Counted from the first letter of the stretch, positions 53,416 through 62,152 are shown. The stretch is 64,000 nt of DNA from Paenibacillus qinlingensis (GCF_013204845.1 NZ_JABMKY010000002.1:682001-746000); one strand, 5' to 3'. Numbers and translations are program-made. Notes: a model not told the origin generated them from the sequence alone.

Positions 53416-54273
53416 ATGTATTACTATAAAGAAGAACTGATTAATCAAATTGTTCCAGACAAACCTGATCCAGCAGCAGCTAAAGTTTTACAAGAAGCTC
53501 TAGGTGGACAATTTGGTGAAATGAGAACTATGATGCAATATTCATTTCAAAGCTCAAATTTCAGAGGTAAAGCTACACAGTACCGTGACTTAATCCGCGG
53601 CGTATTTTTAGAAGAAATTTCCCATGTGGAACTGGTTCAAAATACGATAAATCAACTGCTAAACGATTCGGGTAACTCCACAGCTGTGGGGAATGCAGGT
53701 ATCGATGGCGCACCTCTTGATGAAGCCGTCAAACATGCAAATCCCCATCATTACATTGTTGGTGCTCAAGCTTCCTTACCCGTAGATGCAGGTGGTAACC
53801 CATGGAATGGTTCATGGGTGTATTCTCACGGTAATTTAATTAGTGATTTGTTGGATAATTTAGTTCTTGAATCAACGGGAGTACTTCAAAAAAGTAGAAT
53901 TTATGAAATGAGCTCCAATAAAACGTTCCGGGAGACTCTTGGCTTCCTCATCGTTCGAGATAATGCTCACCAAAATGCTTTTGCTAAAGCTTTAGAAACG
54001 CTAGGTGTCGATTGGGGGAAACTTTTCCCAGTTCCTAATTACGATATAAATAAGTATCCTGAATGCAGAAAATTTGTAGAGATGGGTTATCATAATATTC
54101 AATTTAACTTTCGTTTAGACGATACGCGTATTGCTGAGGTCTACCAAGGTGCTTCACCAAGTAGAAATAAAGGACAGCTAATAGTTGCCCCGCCACCGAT
54201 GGGATTCCCTGTTCCTCAACTACCAGACATGCCAAATGAGCATAGCCCAGGATTGCAAGATATGAATGTTTAA
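53416..54273 (+). CDS. Manganese catalase
   Basis: About 285 residues of a di-manganese catalase. The metal ligands are in QFGEMRTMMQYSFQS (Glu), LEEISHVELVQ (Glu, His), LESTGVLQKSRIYEM (Glu) and RDNAHQNAFAKALE (His), all present. It decomposes hydrogen peroxide and is often a spore-coat or stress enzyme in Bacillales. ATG at 53416 follows GAGTG by five bases; the ATG at 53404 is too close to AAAGGA. It ends in a Pro-rich tail (APPPMGFPVPQLPDMP). Confidence 0.92.
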   Translation: MYYYKEELINQIVPDKPDPAAAKVLQEALGGQFGEMRTMMQYSFQSSNFRGKATQYRDLIRGVFLEEISHVELVQNTINQLLNDSGNSTAVGNAGIDGAPLDEAVKHANPHHYIVGAQASLPVDAGGNPWNGSWVYSHGNLISDLLDNLVLESTGVLQKSRIYEMSSNKTFRETLGFLIVRDNAHQNAFAKALETLGVDWGKLFPVPNYDINKYPECRKFVEMGYHNIQFNFRLDDTRIAEVYQGASPSRNKGQLIVAPPPMGFPVPQLPDMPNEHSPGLQDMNV

Positions 54274-54286
54274 AACAAGCATACTT

Positions 54287-54327
54287 ATAGGCTTACACCT
54301 GAATCATCAGGAATAAGCCTATTTTAC
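54287..54327 (+). terminator. Terminator of the manganese catalase gene
   Basis: ATAGGCTTA pairs with TAAGCCTAT with an inner CCTGA/TCAGG stem, followed by TTTTAC. Confidence 0.8.
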
Positions 54328-54344
54328 TTTTACTTTAATGCACT

Positions 54345-54536
54345 TTACTTGTCGCTATCGGTATCATTATTGAAAATTTCATCCAGCTCTGAACTATGTT
54401 CGTTCGCTGCTGCCAGGATCCCTTCATCTACTTTATTACTCCCTTGAATTTGCTCCGCAGCTTCTGCTTGATTGTTCAATTGCTCAACAATTTGTCCAGC
54501 GCCATGAGCGCCTTGATGTCCTCGACTTGATGTCAT
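54345..54536 (-). CDS. Small acidic protein of 63 residues, function unknown
   Basis: It reads MTSSRGHQGAHGAGQIVEQL, then helical LNNQAEAAEQIQGSNK and an acidic tail (DEIFNNDTDSDK). AAGGTG lies eight bases before the ATG. It looks like a small helical spore or stress protein. Family unknown. Confidence 0.55.
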   Translation of the reverse strand: MTSSRGHQGAHGAGQIVEQLNNQAEAAEQIQGSNKVDEGILAAANEHSSELDEIFNNDTDSDK

Positions 54537-54588
54537 CGTTGTTGCACCTTCCCTTTTCGATGAATGAACTTCCAGCTATATTATGATG

Positions 54589-55656
54589 TTATTTCCCACC
54601 ATTATTCACGAATGTTAAACCTGAATAATAAATCTGGGTATATAAATATTTGCCAATCGTTTCTTTAAGAGCTTGCTTATAAAGTCCCCATTGGTTCGTT
54701 TTCGCGTCTTGTAGTTGTGTTATTGTAGTTAATGCAATCTTGCAATCCGACGTACTTTTTCCATCAATCCTCGGATTCTTTAACATAGCCCCGATACAAT
54801 TTTGCCATCCGCTATACTCAGGGTAAGCACAAAAATCATTATACCGTCTTCAGATAACACTTTTCGATCTCGTAAAACAATATGACCTACATCTCCAATA
54901 CCAAGCCCATCAACCAACGTATTTCCATTTGGAACATAAAAATGTTATCAGAAACAACACCAACAGCTTCAGCTAATAAACGGTGCTGATGGAGCATGCG
55001 ATATTCCCCATGAATAGAGATAAAGTATTTTGGCTTCATTAATGTCAGCATGAGCTTCAATTCTTCCTGACTTACATGACCGGATACATGCATCCCTGTT
55101 ACAGATCCGGAGCCGTAGATAACTTTAACTCCTGCCATCTTATGTATATCTGCATATTGCTCATTTACCGGTGTTAAATCAAACTTGAAATATCCTGTTG
55201 TACAACTACTCCTTGCTGGGTATTGAAGGTAACGCCTAAGCAATCCGGAATACTGTGGTTAGTCCGAAAAAAGCTTAACGGGATTTCCCCTAATATAAGG
55301 CTAGAATATGCATCTATTTCATGTAAGGTAGTCGTGTTAAGAAGCACATGTTCTTTTAGTTTTCCCTTAATAAGCCGAAGGTAAGTCGCGTAGCATAAAT
55401 TGGCATGTTCAACTGTTTGATAATATAGGGAATACCACCAATATGATCCTCGTGTCCATGAGTTATAACCAAGCCCCTTACTTTATCTCTATTTTCAAGC
55501 AAGTAGGAGATAACCCAACAGGCTTTCATCTGGAAATTTAGATCCACAGTCGATAATGATGAGATCATCATTATTTTGAATGACATACATATTTTTGCCA
55601 ATTTCGTTTAAACCACCGAGGGCAATTATTGAAAGCTTATCCTGATTTGACTCCAA
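54589..55656 (-). pseudogene. Decayed ribonuclease J gene
   Basis: Pieces of a full RNase J are readable in order on the minus strand in different frames: [39 protein letters not shown] (the zinc motif HxHxDH intact), FFRTNHSIPDCLGV, YFKFDLTPVNEQYADIHKM, HVSGHVSQEELKLMLTLMKP then KYFISIHGEYRML, VLSEDGIMIF and finally the C-terminal KQALKETIGKYLY. At least three frameshifts and two internal deletions separate them. The start would be TTG at 55656 with GGAGG upstream. A functional copy presumably exists elsewhere. Confidence 0.85.
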
Positions 55657-55930
55657 TAAAAAACCTCCATAGCTTGTTCGATTAAATTTTAGGTGAATTT
55701 CGACGCTTGATAATCGTACAAATAAAACATTTCATTTTTTTCCCTTTTAACAATTGCTCATTCTCGCAAAGTAAACAACGCATGTGATCACCTCTGTTGT
55801 AATGTGTCCAAAAGTTATAGTGAAAAATTCACTTTACAGTAACTTTATCCTAATTGAAGTTACAACTATTAAGTATATTTGGACATAATATCGAGAAGTT
55901 TATTTCACTTTAAAATAAGGGGGGACACTA
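55657..55930. other. Intergenic region with two dyads
   Basis: AGTGAA-AAA-TTCACT at 55819-55833 and GTAACTT/AAGTTAC at 55839-55863 lie upstream of the metallo-hydrolase gene. The second dyad's 11-bp interval is in the range of MerR-type operators. A regulator is not adjacent. Confidence 0.45.
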
Positions 55931-56794
55931 ATGGAACATACTCATTATGGGGATATGGATGATACTTTGGCAGATAATTATATACCGATGACTTCCGTTA
56001 GAAGCGGTGTCGGTGAAGTAGTTAGCGACGATCTATTCTGCTTTACCAATCAGATCGTCAACATAAGTTTGGTTGGCACTGCCGATGATTGGGTGTTAGT
56101 TGATACGGGTATGCCACAATCCGCAAACCGTATTTTGAAAATGGTTAAAGATCATTTTGGCGTAGCTTCGAAACCAAAGGCCATCGTTCTAACGCACGGG
56201 CACTTTGATCACGTTGGTGCTGTTGTTGACCTTGTCGAGTCTTGGAATGTATTGGTGTATGCCCACGAATTAGAAATACCTTATTTAACCGGCCAAGCCA
56301 ATTATCCAGAACCTGACGGGTCCGTTGAAGGTGGTATTATTGCTAAATTATCACCTTTCTTTCCTAATGAACCGATCAACCTTGGAAGTCATGTTCATCG
56401 TTTACCATCAGATGGCATCATCCCTGGAATGTTCGGATGGCGATGGATCCATACGCCAGGTCATACGCCTGGACATGTCTCGCTATTTCGAGATAAGGAC
56501 AGGGCACTTATTGCTGGTGATGCATTTATAACGGTTGAACAGGACTCACTATACAAGGTCTTAACTCAGAAAAAGCACCTGACAGGGCCTCCAGTATACT
56601 TTACAACCGATTGGCATGCAGCTGAGCAGTCTGTAAGAAAGCTAGAATCTTTAAAGCCAAGTGTTGCAATATGCGGTCATGGGGTACCTATGTCTGGTGA
56701 GGAACTGGCGTGCGGATTATCACAACTGGCAACGGATTTCAAAAATATAGCTGTCCCCGATCATGGCCGTTATGTAGATAACAATATTCATTGA
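55931..56794 (+). CDS. MBL-fold metallo-hydrolase
   Basis: A 287-residue metallo-beta-lactamase-fold protein with VLTHGHFDHVGAV (HxHxDH intact), WIHTPGHTPGHVSLF, IAGDAFITV and a C-terminal ICGHGVPMSGEE. It belongs to the same broad family as the 22410 gene, but with a canonical HGHFDH. Glyoxalase II-like or lactonase-like activity is likely; the substrate is unknown. GGGGGG precedes the ATG. A DUF3231 gene follows 87 bp later. Confidence 0.9.
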   Translation: MEHTHYGDMDDTLADNYIPMTSVRSGVGEVVSDDLFCFTNQIVNISLVGTADDWVLVDTGMPQSANRILKMVKDHFGVASKPKAIVLTHGHFDHVGAVVDLVESWNVLVYAHELEIPYLTGQANYPEPDGSVEGGIIAKLSPFFPNEPINLGSHVHRLPSDGIIPGMFGWRWIHTPGHTPGHVSLFRDKDRALIAGDAFITVEQDSLYKVLTQKKHLTGPPVYFTTDWHAAEQSVRKLESLKPSVAICGHGVPMSGEELACGLSQLATDFKNIAVPDHGRYVDNNIH

Positions 56795-56881
56795 TATAGA
56801 TTGATGGGCACATGAATTGTAAAGTGACACAAGGGTATGATAATCAAGTCATTAAATTAGAAAAAAAGGAGCTACACTCAT

Positions 56882-57400
56882 ATGGGAATTTTAAGCGGTA
56901 ATCCAAAAGATGAACCTCTACACTACGGGGAAATATTTAGTGTTTGGACAGCATCCACAGTGGCTAAAGGAGCTGTATCCTGTTATCAAGCATATTTAAA
57001 TCATTCAGGAGACAAAGATCTTAAAAAGATACTCGACGGTCTCATTGATCAAGCAAATCTTGAAATAAAAGAATTAGATAAAATACTTATTGATAACGGA
57101 ATTGCCACAGTTCCAACAATGCCTGATAGACCGGCAGTTAAACTCGAGGATATCCCAGTCGGTGCAAGATTCGCTGATCCCGAGATTGCAGCCAAAATTG
57201 CTGCTGACGTTTCATTGGGATTGGTTGCCTGCAGCCAAGCTATGGGCCAATCCATTAGAGTTGATATTGGCGCTTTATTTGCAAAATACCATATAACTAA
57301 AACGGCACTAGGCCTTAAAATACTTGAGATGAGTAAAGAAAAAGGTTGGCTTGTTCCTCCTCCACTACAAATAAAAAGGCCTGAAACAGTAAATGCGTAG
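56882..57400 (+). CDS. DUF3231 family protein
   Basis: A 172-residue soluble helical protein beginning MGILSGNPKDEPLHYGEIF, with SVWTASTVAKGAVSCYQAY, VTPTMPDRP-like VPTMPDRPAV and DVSLGLVACSQAMGQ. This matches DUF3231, ferritin-like four-helix proteins of Bacillales with unknown role. AAAAGGAG stands before the ATG. It is followed by a perfect terminator. Confidence 0.88.
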   Translation: MGILSGNPKDEPLHYGEIFSVWTASTVAKGAVSCYQAYLNHSGDKDLKKILDGLIDQANLEIKELDKILIDNGIATVPTMPDRPAVKLEDIPVGARFADPEIAAKIAADVSLGLVACSQAMGQSIRVDIGALFAKYHITKTALGLKILEMSKEKGWLVPPPLQIKRPETVNA

Positions 57401-57423
57401 TTTTGATTTAAATCTTTAGTTAA

Positions 57424-57453
57424 AATAAGTGAGCAGAATTTCTGCTCACTTAT
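57424..57453 (+). terminator. Perfect terminator of the DUF3231 gene
   Basis: AATAAGTGAGCAG pairs with CTGCTCACTTATT around AATTT. Confidence 0.85.
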
Positions 57454-57487
57454 TAACCCATACATGCTACTTTGAGGAGGTTGAATT

Positions 57488-57535
57488 ATGGGTGAAAGTC
57501 GGACGACGACAAATAGGTTAGGTATTGAATCTTGA
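57488..57535 (+). CDS. 15-codon leader peptide upstream of the MFS exporter
   Basis: GAGGAGG before an ATG at 57488 opens MGESRTTTNRLGIES, whose TGA stop (57533-57535) overlaps the TTG start of the MFS gene at 57532. The MFS start has only a weak TTAGGT of its own, so it is probably read by reinitiation, as in leader-controlled resistance genes such as tetL. Confidence 0.6.
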   Translation: MGESRTTTNRLGIES

Positions 57536-58746
57536 AAGAAAATAAATGGAGCATTATCTCAATTGCATCCATTCCATTGATTATGACTTTGGGAAATTCC
57601 ATGCTTATTCCCGTTCTACCTTCAATTCGTAACAAATTACATATAACTTCGTTTCAAGTGAGCTTATTAATTACGGTTTACTCTGCAGTAGCCATTATAC
57701 TTATACCGATTGCTGGGTATTTGTCGGATCGTTTTGGCAGGAAGATCATCATTATCCCCAGTTTACTTATTACTGGAATTGGTGGTTTAATTTCTGGTTT
57801 AGGTGCATGGTGGCTGGAACAACCCTATGTGGTCATTATGCTAGGTCGTGCGTTACAAGGAGTAGGAGCAGCAGGAGCTTTCCCCATTGTGCTGCCACTT
57901 GTCGGTGACATTTACAAGAATGAAAGCGAAGTTAGTAAAAGCCTCGGGATTGTAGAAACAGCCAACACACTAGGAAAAGTTCTGAGTCCTATTTTAGGGT
58001 CGCTGCTGGCTTTCGTTGTCTGGTTTTTACCCTTTCTCACCATACCTGTGTTGTGTGTGGTATCTACTGTATTAGTTGCCTTTCTAGTTAAATCTCCCAA
58101 GAAAAAAGATGGGAATGAAGAAAAAGTAACATTTAGGCACTTTCTTCAAAATGTTAAGCAAATATTTGTAAACAATGGCCGTTGGTTATCAGCAATTTTT
58201 GCTATTGGTTGCATCTGTATGTTTGTTATTTTTGGGACACTGTTTTATTTGTCAGACATACTGGAGGACAAATATCAGATTAAAGGCATATGGAAAGGAT
58301 GCGTGATTGCTATCCCTTCTGCTGCACTATGTCTTGCTTCATTCATTACAGGTAGAAAAATTGGTAAAAACAAAAAATTAATGAAGTGGATCACATTTTT
58401 TGGAATAGCGATAGTAACTACCTCTCTTGTCGTTTCTGGTATGGTTCAATCCCTATACTGGTTGATTACTATAATTAGTATAGCAGGCATTGGTATTGGT
58501 GTTACTCTACCTTGCTTAGATTCTTTGATAACGGAAGGAATAGATAAAGCAGAAAGAGGCACAATAACTTCCATCTATAGCTCTATGAGGTTCATTGGTG
58601 TTGCAGTTGGTCCCCCACTGGCTTCAGTTCTTGTGAAATTTTCACCTCAACTTATGTTCTATAGTATCTCTGGTACTTGTGTAGTTGCTGCGCTTCTTGC
58701 TTTATTCACTATTAGACCAATTCAAGAAGGATCGACTGCAAAGTAA
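57532..58746 (+). CDS. MFS drug-exporter-like transporter
   Basis: A 404-residue transporter with 12 predicted membrane helices. Motif A is GYLSDRFGRKIIIIPS between helices 2 and 3 and motif C, the antiporter motif, appears as IVETANTLGKVLSPILGS in helix 5, with GRALQGVGAAGAF in helix 4. These are features of drug:H+ antiporters such as Bmr and TetA/L relatives. Start is TTG at 57532 coupled to the leader. The drug is not predictable. Confidence 0.88.
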   Translation: MKENKWSIISIASIPLIMTLGNSMLIPVLPSIRNKLHITSFQVSLLITVYSAVAIILIPIAGYLSDRFGRKIIIIPSLLITGIGGLISGLGAWWLEQPYVVIMLGRALQGVGAAGAFPIVLPLVGDIYKNESEVSKSLGIVETANTLGKVLSPILGSLLAFVVWFLPFLTIPVLCVVSTVLVAFLVKSPKKKDGNEEKVTFRHFLQNVKQIFVNNGRWLSAIFAIGCICMFVIFGTLFYLSDILEDKYQIKGIWKGCVIAIPSAALCLASFITGRKIGKNKKLMKWITFFGIAIVTTSLVVSGMVQSLYWLITIISIAGIGIGVTLPCLDSLITEGIDKAERGTITSIYSSMRFIGVAVGPPLASVLVKFSPQLMFYSISGTCVVAALLALFTIRPIQEGSTAK

Positions 58747-58748
58747 AG

Positions 58749-58776
58749 AAGATCTCCAATTTATGGAGGTCTTTTT
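58749..58776 (+). terminator. Terminator of the MFS exporter gene
   Basis: GAAGATCTCC pairs with GGAGGTCTTT around AATTTAT, followed by TTTTCC. Confidence 0.8.
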
Positions 58777-58846
58777 CCCTATTTTATATACTTAAATCTG
58801 GGCATCCTAACATTGAATTCATATCATGTTAAAAAGGAGACACTCC

Positions 58847-59047
58847 ATGACAAAGATCATCATAGTTACAATTTCTATTCTTCTAACATTAACATTCAAT
58901 TTTTATGCGGTTAATAGATTAAATGTAAAAAGTAGTACGAGAGCAGTTACGATGAATACAAGCTATTCTCTTTTGCCAGAAAACAATGTAATAGATAACA
59001 AACACGTGACTAGTTACAAAAATACAGGCACAGTATTGGAGTACTAG
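58847..59047 (+). CDS. Small single-helix membrane or secreted protein, 66 residues
   Basis: It starts MTKIIIVTISILLTLTFNFY (one membrane helix or uncleaved signal) followed by a polar Asn/Ser/Thr tail ending GTVLEY. AAGGAG seven bases before the ATG at 58847 fixes the start. The family is unknown. Confidence 0.55.
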   Translation: MTKIIIVTISILLTLTFNFYAVNRLNVKSSTRAVTMNTSYSLLPENNVIDNKHVTSYKNTGTVLEY

Positions 59048-59178
59048 GTTATGTTTATTGGAAGTTTCTAAAAACAATAGTTATGAAGTGTTCATGCATT
59101 GCGACAATGAATCAGTGTGAGCAAATAATGGGTATGCTAAAACTGAACAAAACACCATATGATGAATGCGAGGCTATA

Positions 59179-59772
59179 ATGAATCAAGTCAATCTAGTGC
59201 GATTATTTGTTGCTGTACCGGTCCCGCCCGAAATTAAGCATGCTTTCGCCAGCTGGATCGATCAAATCAAACCACATCTGTCTTTTCGTAAATGGGTTCA
59301 TCCTGGGGACCTGCATATTACACTGCAGTTTCTCGGAGATACACCGTCAGGAAGTGTCTTTCGTATTAACCAAGTTCTGCATGAAATAATGACAGTAACT
59401 AGTCCACTCTCTCTTCGTATGGAACCCCTCGGCTTTTTCGGGCGATCAACCCAGCCTTCTGTGCTGTGGGCCGGTGTTGGCGGCGACGTAGAAGGGCTTC
59501 GCAACTTACAGAAACGGGTAACCGACACACTTACGCCACTTGGCTTTTCTATTGAAGATCGTAATTTCCACCCACACTTAACGCTTGCACGTAATTACAT
59601 AGGCAAGACTTCATTTGATAGTAATAAGTTGAGTACTTTTACAATGCTTAATTCTTCCCCAGAAGACCTACTTTCGTGGGAATCAAATGAAGTTATGCTT
59701 TACCGGAGTCATTTAAACAAACGGCCAATGTATGAAGCTATTACTTTTGACGATGATTCGAAGTCTGAATGA
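59179..59772 (+). CDS. thpR: RNA 2',3'-cyclic phosphodiesterase (2H family)
   Basis: A 197-residue 2H phosphoesterase (LigT/ThpR). The two catalytic HxTx motifs are HITLQF after WVHPGDL and HLTLARNY after FHP, at the expected spacing; RLFVAVPVPPEI starts the domain. The enzyme opens 2',3'-cyclic phosphates on RNA. CGAGG stands five bases before the ATG at 59179, so the extra 32 codons from 59083 are rejected. Confidence 0.92.
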   Translation: MNQVNLVRLFVAVPVPPEIKHAFASWIDQIKPHLSFRKWVHPGDLHITLQFLGDTPSGSVFRINQVLHEIMTVTSPLSLRMEPLGFFGRSTQPSVLWAGVGGDVEGLRNLQKRVTDTLTPLGFSIEDRNFHPHLTLARNYIGKTSFDSNKLSTFTMLNSSPEDLLSWESNEVMLYRSHLNKRPMYEAITFDDDSKSE

Positions 59773-59826
59773 ACTTCAGAACAGGTGGACGGTTTGATAC
59801 ATCATTTTCTCAAGAGGTTTTTCAAT

Positions 59827-59928
59827 TTGAAAAATAAATCGTTCATCTCTGCACGTTTAATTGCTAGTTCATTGAGCATTGCAACAGCTGTTTCTTTTCC
59901 AATTTACTTTGCTATGGAGGGAAAATAA
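59827..59928 (+). CDS. Tiny single-helix membrane peptide, 33 residues
   Basis: From TTG at 59827 with AGAGG upstream it reads MKNKSFISARLIASS then SLSIATAVSFPIYFAMEGK. The helix matches the 30-residue peptide at 47611-47703 (LSIATAISFPVYFALKG), so the two are paralogues in one window. A terminator follows about 70 bp later. Function unknown. Confidence 0.55.
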   Translation: MKNKSFISARLIASSLSIATAVSFPIYFAMEGK

Positions 59929-59996
59929 ATGCGGATGAGAAGTTAGCTCACTCTCTTCTGTTATACGAAGTAGTTAGGAATCAATTCTAAATAAAC

Positions 59997-60030
59997 AATA
60001 ACCCAAAGGAAGCTAATCCCTTGGGTTATT
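59997..60030 (+). terminator. Terminator of the small membrane peptide gene
   Basis: AATAACCCAA pairs with TTGGGTTATT, with an inner GG/CC pair. Confidence 0.75.
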
Positions 60031-60213
60031 ACTCTGTTAAGTCATAATCCCCTTCTGTTATAAATATCTTGGGAAGTCCACTTCATAACATCGATGTGTC
60101 ACGTGATTAAGTACGGATAAATAACCAATTATTCACAGGATAAAAGCAGGCTGTTTCCTAATAATAATGTAGGCTCTAAAGGCCAATTTAGATATTTTGG
60201 GAGGGACTTCAAA
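60031..60213. other. Leader region of the tandem-repeat gene
   Basis: About 180 bp with GGGAGGG before the ATG at 60214. No clear sigma-A promoter; a sporulation sigma factor would fit the neighbouring cotJ operon. Confidence 0.35.
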
Positions 60214-60984
60214 ATGAATCAATTCACCAATGCATCTCAATCGTCTTTTACAAACGGATACGCTAATTCTAATACTTCGCATGACCCGGTCATTTCTCAA
60301 TACAGCGGATATCAGACTCAAAATTCACAGGACAACGCATTTACACAGAATACTTCACAGCCAGTCATTTCTCATTACGGAGGCTACCAAGCACAAAATT
60401 CTCAGCGCAGCAATCAACTTAACCATGCATCCCAAATCAATGCTTACTCTCAAAACGCCTCACAACCGGTCATTTCTCATTATGGCGGCTACCAAGCACA
60501 AAATTCTCAGCACAGCATTCAGCCTAACCATGCATCCCCCCAAATCAATGCTTTCTCTCAAAACGCCTCACAACCGGTCATTTCTCATTATGGCGGCTAC
60601 CAGGCACAGAATTTTCAGAACAGTTTTCACCCAAACCAAACATCTCAAATAAATGCTAACTCTCATTACCCCTCACAGCCTGTCATTTCTCACTACGGGG
60701 GCTATCAGGCACAGAATTCCCAGAACAGCATTCAGCCTAACTATGCATCTCAAATATCTGCTAACTCTCATTACCCCTCACAGCCTGTCATTTCTCATTA
60801 CGGTGGCTATCAAGCACAGAATTCCCAGAACAGCATTCAGCCTAACTATACATCCCAGCTTAATGCTAACTCTCATTACGGCGGCTACCAAGATCAGAAT
60901 TCCCAATATAGTGGATATCCACAACAAGGATCAATACAATCATCACAACCGGTCATCGCGCACTTCGGATATACCAGTAACTAA
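60214..60984 (+). CDS. Asn/Gln/Ser/Tyr-rich tandem-repeat protein, candidate spore-surface protein
   Basis: A 256-residue protein made of seven or so repeats of about 35 residues, each with a core PVISHYGGYQAQNSQ; the first (PVISQYSGYQTQNSQ) and last (PVIAHFGYTSN) are degenerate. There is no signal peptide, Cys or membrane helix. Low-complexity, His/Tyr-rich repeats like these are common in spore coat and exosporium proteins, and cotJABC lies directly next door. The copies are similar at DNA level, so the repeat number could vary. GGGAGGG precedes the ATG. Confidence 0.8.
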   Translation: MNQFTNASQSSFTNGYANSNTSHDPVISQYSGYQTQNSQDNAFTQNTSQPVISHYGGYQAQNSQRSNQLNHASQINAYSQNASQPVISHYGGYQAQNSQHSIQPNHASPQINAFSQNASQPVISHYGGYQAQNFQNSFHPNQTSQINANSHYPSQPVISHYGGYQAQNSQNSIQPNYASQISANSHYPSQPVISHYGGYQAQNSQNSIQPNYTSQLNANSHYGGYQDQNSQYSGYPQQGSIQSSQPVIAHFGYTSN

Positions 60985-61005
60985 TTTAGTCGAATAAATA
61001 AATTG

Positions 61006-61050
61006 AGGACTTTCATCTCTAGTGTTTAGGGAGATGAAAGTCCTTTTTTA
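61006..61050 (+). terminator. Perfect 14-bp terminator of the tandem-repeat gene
   Basis: AGGACTTTCATCTC pairs with GAGATGAAAGTCCT around an 11-base loop, then six T. Confidence 0.9.
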
Positions 61051-61073
61051 AAGTCACTTTATCCGGATAACCG

Positions 61074-61643
61074 TTAAAAAATCTTCTTCTCCATACGATC
61101 ATCCTTCAAAATTTCGACAGCTTCCCTAAATCGCAAAGAATGGACAATTTCTCTTTCACGTAAGAATTTTAAGCTGTCCTGCAAATCCACATCATCGGTT
61201 AAATCTATCAGCCACTGGTATGTCGCTCTTGCTTTCTCCTCGGCAGCTATATCTTCATATAAATCAGCAATTGGGTCTCCCTTAGCTTGTATATAAGCAG
61301 CTGTCCATGGAACGCCAGAAGCATTCTGATAGAACAGCGCCCTATCATGGCCGACATAGTGATCATCAAGACCTGCGGCCTTTAATTGCTCAATAGTGGC
61401 ATCCTTAGTAAGCTTATAAACCATCGTTGCAATCATTTCTAAGTGAGCAAATTCCTCTGTGCCAATGTCTGTCAACAATCCCACGACCTTATCTGGGATT
61501 GTGTATCGTTGGTTTAAATACCTGAGTGCCGCAGCGAGTTCACCATCTGCACCTCCATACTGCTCAAGAAGCATTCTAGCCATTCGAGGATCGCATTTAC
61601 TAACTTTCACGGGATATTGAAGCTTCTTTTCATAAATCCACAT
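61074..61643 (-). CDS. cotJC: Spore coat protein CotJC (manganese-catalase-like)
   Basis: A 189-residue CotJC with the di-metal helices RMLLEQYGGADGELAAALRYL, DIGTEEFAHLEMIATM and DLYEDIAAEEKARATYQWL plus REREIVHSLRF, so the four-helix metal site is complete. CotJC is a spore coat protein related to manganese catalase. AAGGAGG precedes the ATG. It is the last gene of the cotJABC operon. Confidence 0.95.
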   Translation of the reverse strand: MWIYEKKLQYPVKVSKCDPRMARMLLEQYGGADGELAAALRYLNQRYTIPDKVVGLLTDIGTEEFAHLEMIATMVYKLTKDATIEQLKAAGLDDHYVGHDRALFYQNASGVPWTAAYIQAKGDPIADLYEDIAAEEKARATYQWLIDLTDDVDLQDSLKFLREREIVHSLRFREAVEILKDDRMEKKIF

Positions 61644-61658
61644 CGGCTGACCTCCTTC

Positions 61659-61925
61659 TCAAACTTGCCATGGCCAAGGTGTCTCCACCCATTGCCAGGG
61701 CTGACTCGTAAAGCTATGTCCAAAGGGCATCAGTGGGCCAAATTCCATTTCAAACTTTCCAGCCATGTGCATGCGTTTCTGAGCATAATGATTGTATTGC
61801 TGAATGATGTTTTGATCATTAGGGTGTGTATCCAAGTAGAGCGTCAACTCCACCAAGACGAAATCCACAGCCTGTAAGTCGCGCAGTTGAGTGTAATAGG
61901 AACTGGGAAGCACATGGTGACTCAT
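61659..61925 (-). CDS. cotJB: Spore coat protein CotJB
   Basis: An 88-residue CotJB with the family pattern YTQLRDLQAVDFVLVELTLYLDTHP and a C-terminal Trp-rich PWQWVETPWPW. GGGAGGT precedes the ATG at 61925, chosen over 61988. Its ATG overlaps the cotJA stop by 4 bp. Confidence 0.93.
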   Translation of the reverse strand: MSHHVLPSSYYTQLRDLQAVDFVLVELTLYLDTHPNDQNIIQQYNHYAQKRMHMAGKFEMEFGPLMPFGHSFTSQPWQWVETPWPWQV

Positions 61926-62152
61926 AATTGATCGACCTCCCTTAGCTGCTCCTGCACCATTGGATAGGGTCCATACAAGGCTGGCCATAATGTCCCAAAT
62001 CGTAAAGCTTCATACGGACTAAATTGCGGTAGACCAGCCGGTTGAACATGCATATACAACTGAGGCGGCGTATTATACCATTTTACTTGAATGGGGGGAC
62101 ATGGGTCGTATGGGCTTATGTACGGGTAATATTTTTTGAATTGAGATTGCAT
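61922..62152 (-). CDS. cotJA: Spore coat protein CotJA
   Basis: A 76-residue CotJA, rich in Pro and Tyr (KKYYPYISPYDPCPPIQVKWY, PPQLYMHVQPAGLPQFSP) and ending ALRFGTLWPALYGPYP. GGAGGGG eight bases before the ATG at 62152 fixes the start over 62173. It is the first gene of the operon; the cotJ operon is usually made under SigE in the mother cell. GTTATAC / CATATAAG at about 62180-62205 on the minus strand is a weak SigE-like match. Confidence 0.93.
   Translation of the reverse strand: MQSQFKKYYPYISPYDPCPPIQVKWYNTPPQLYMHVQPAGLPQFSPYEALRFGTLWPALYGPYPMVQEQLREVDQL

Noticed and set aside
54887..55601. Two separate small metallo-hydrolase genes
   Set aside because: They are pieces of one decayed RNase J in shifted frames.
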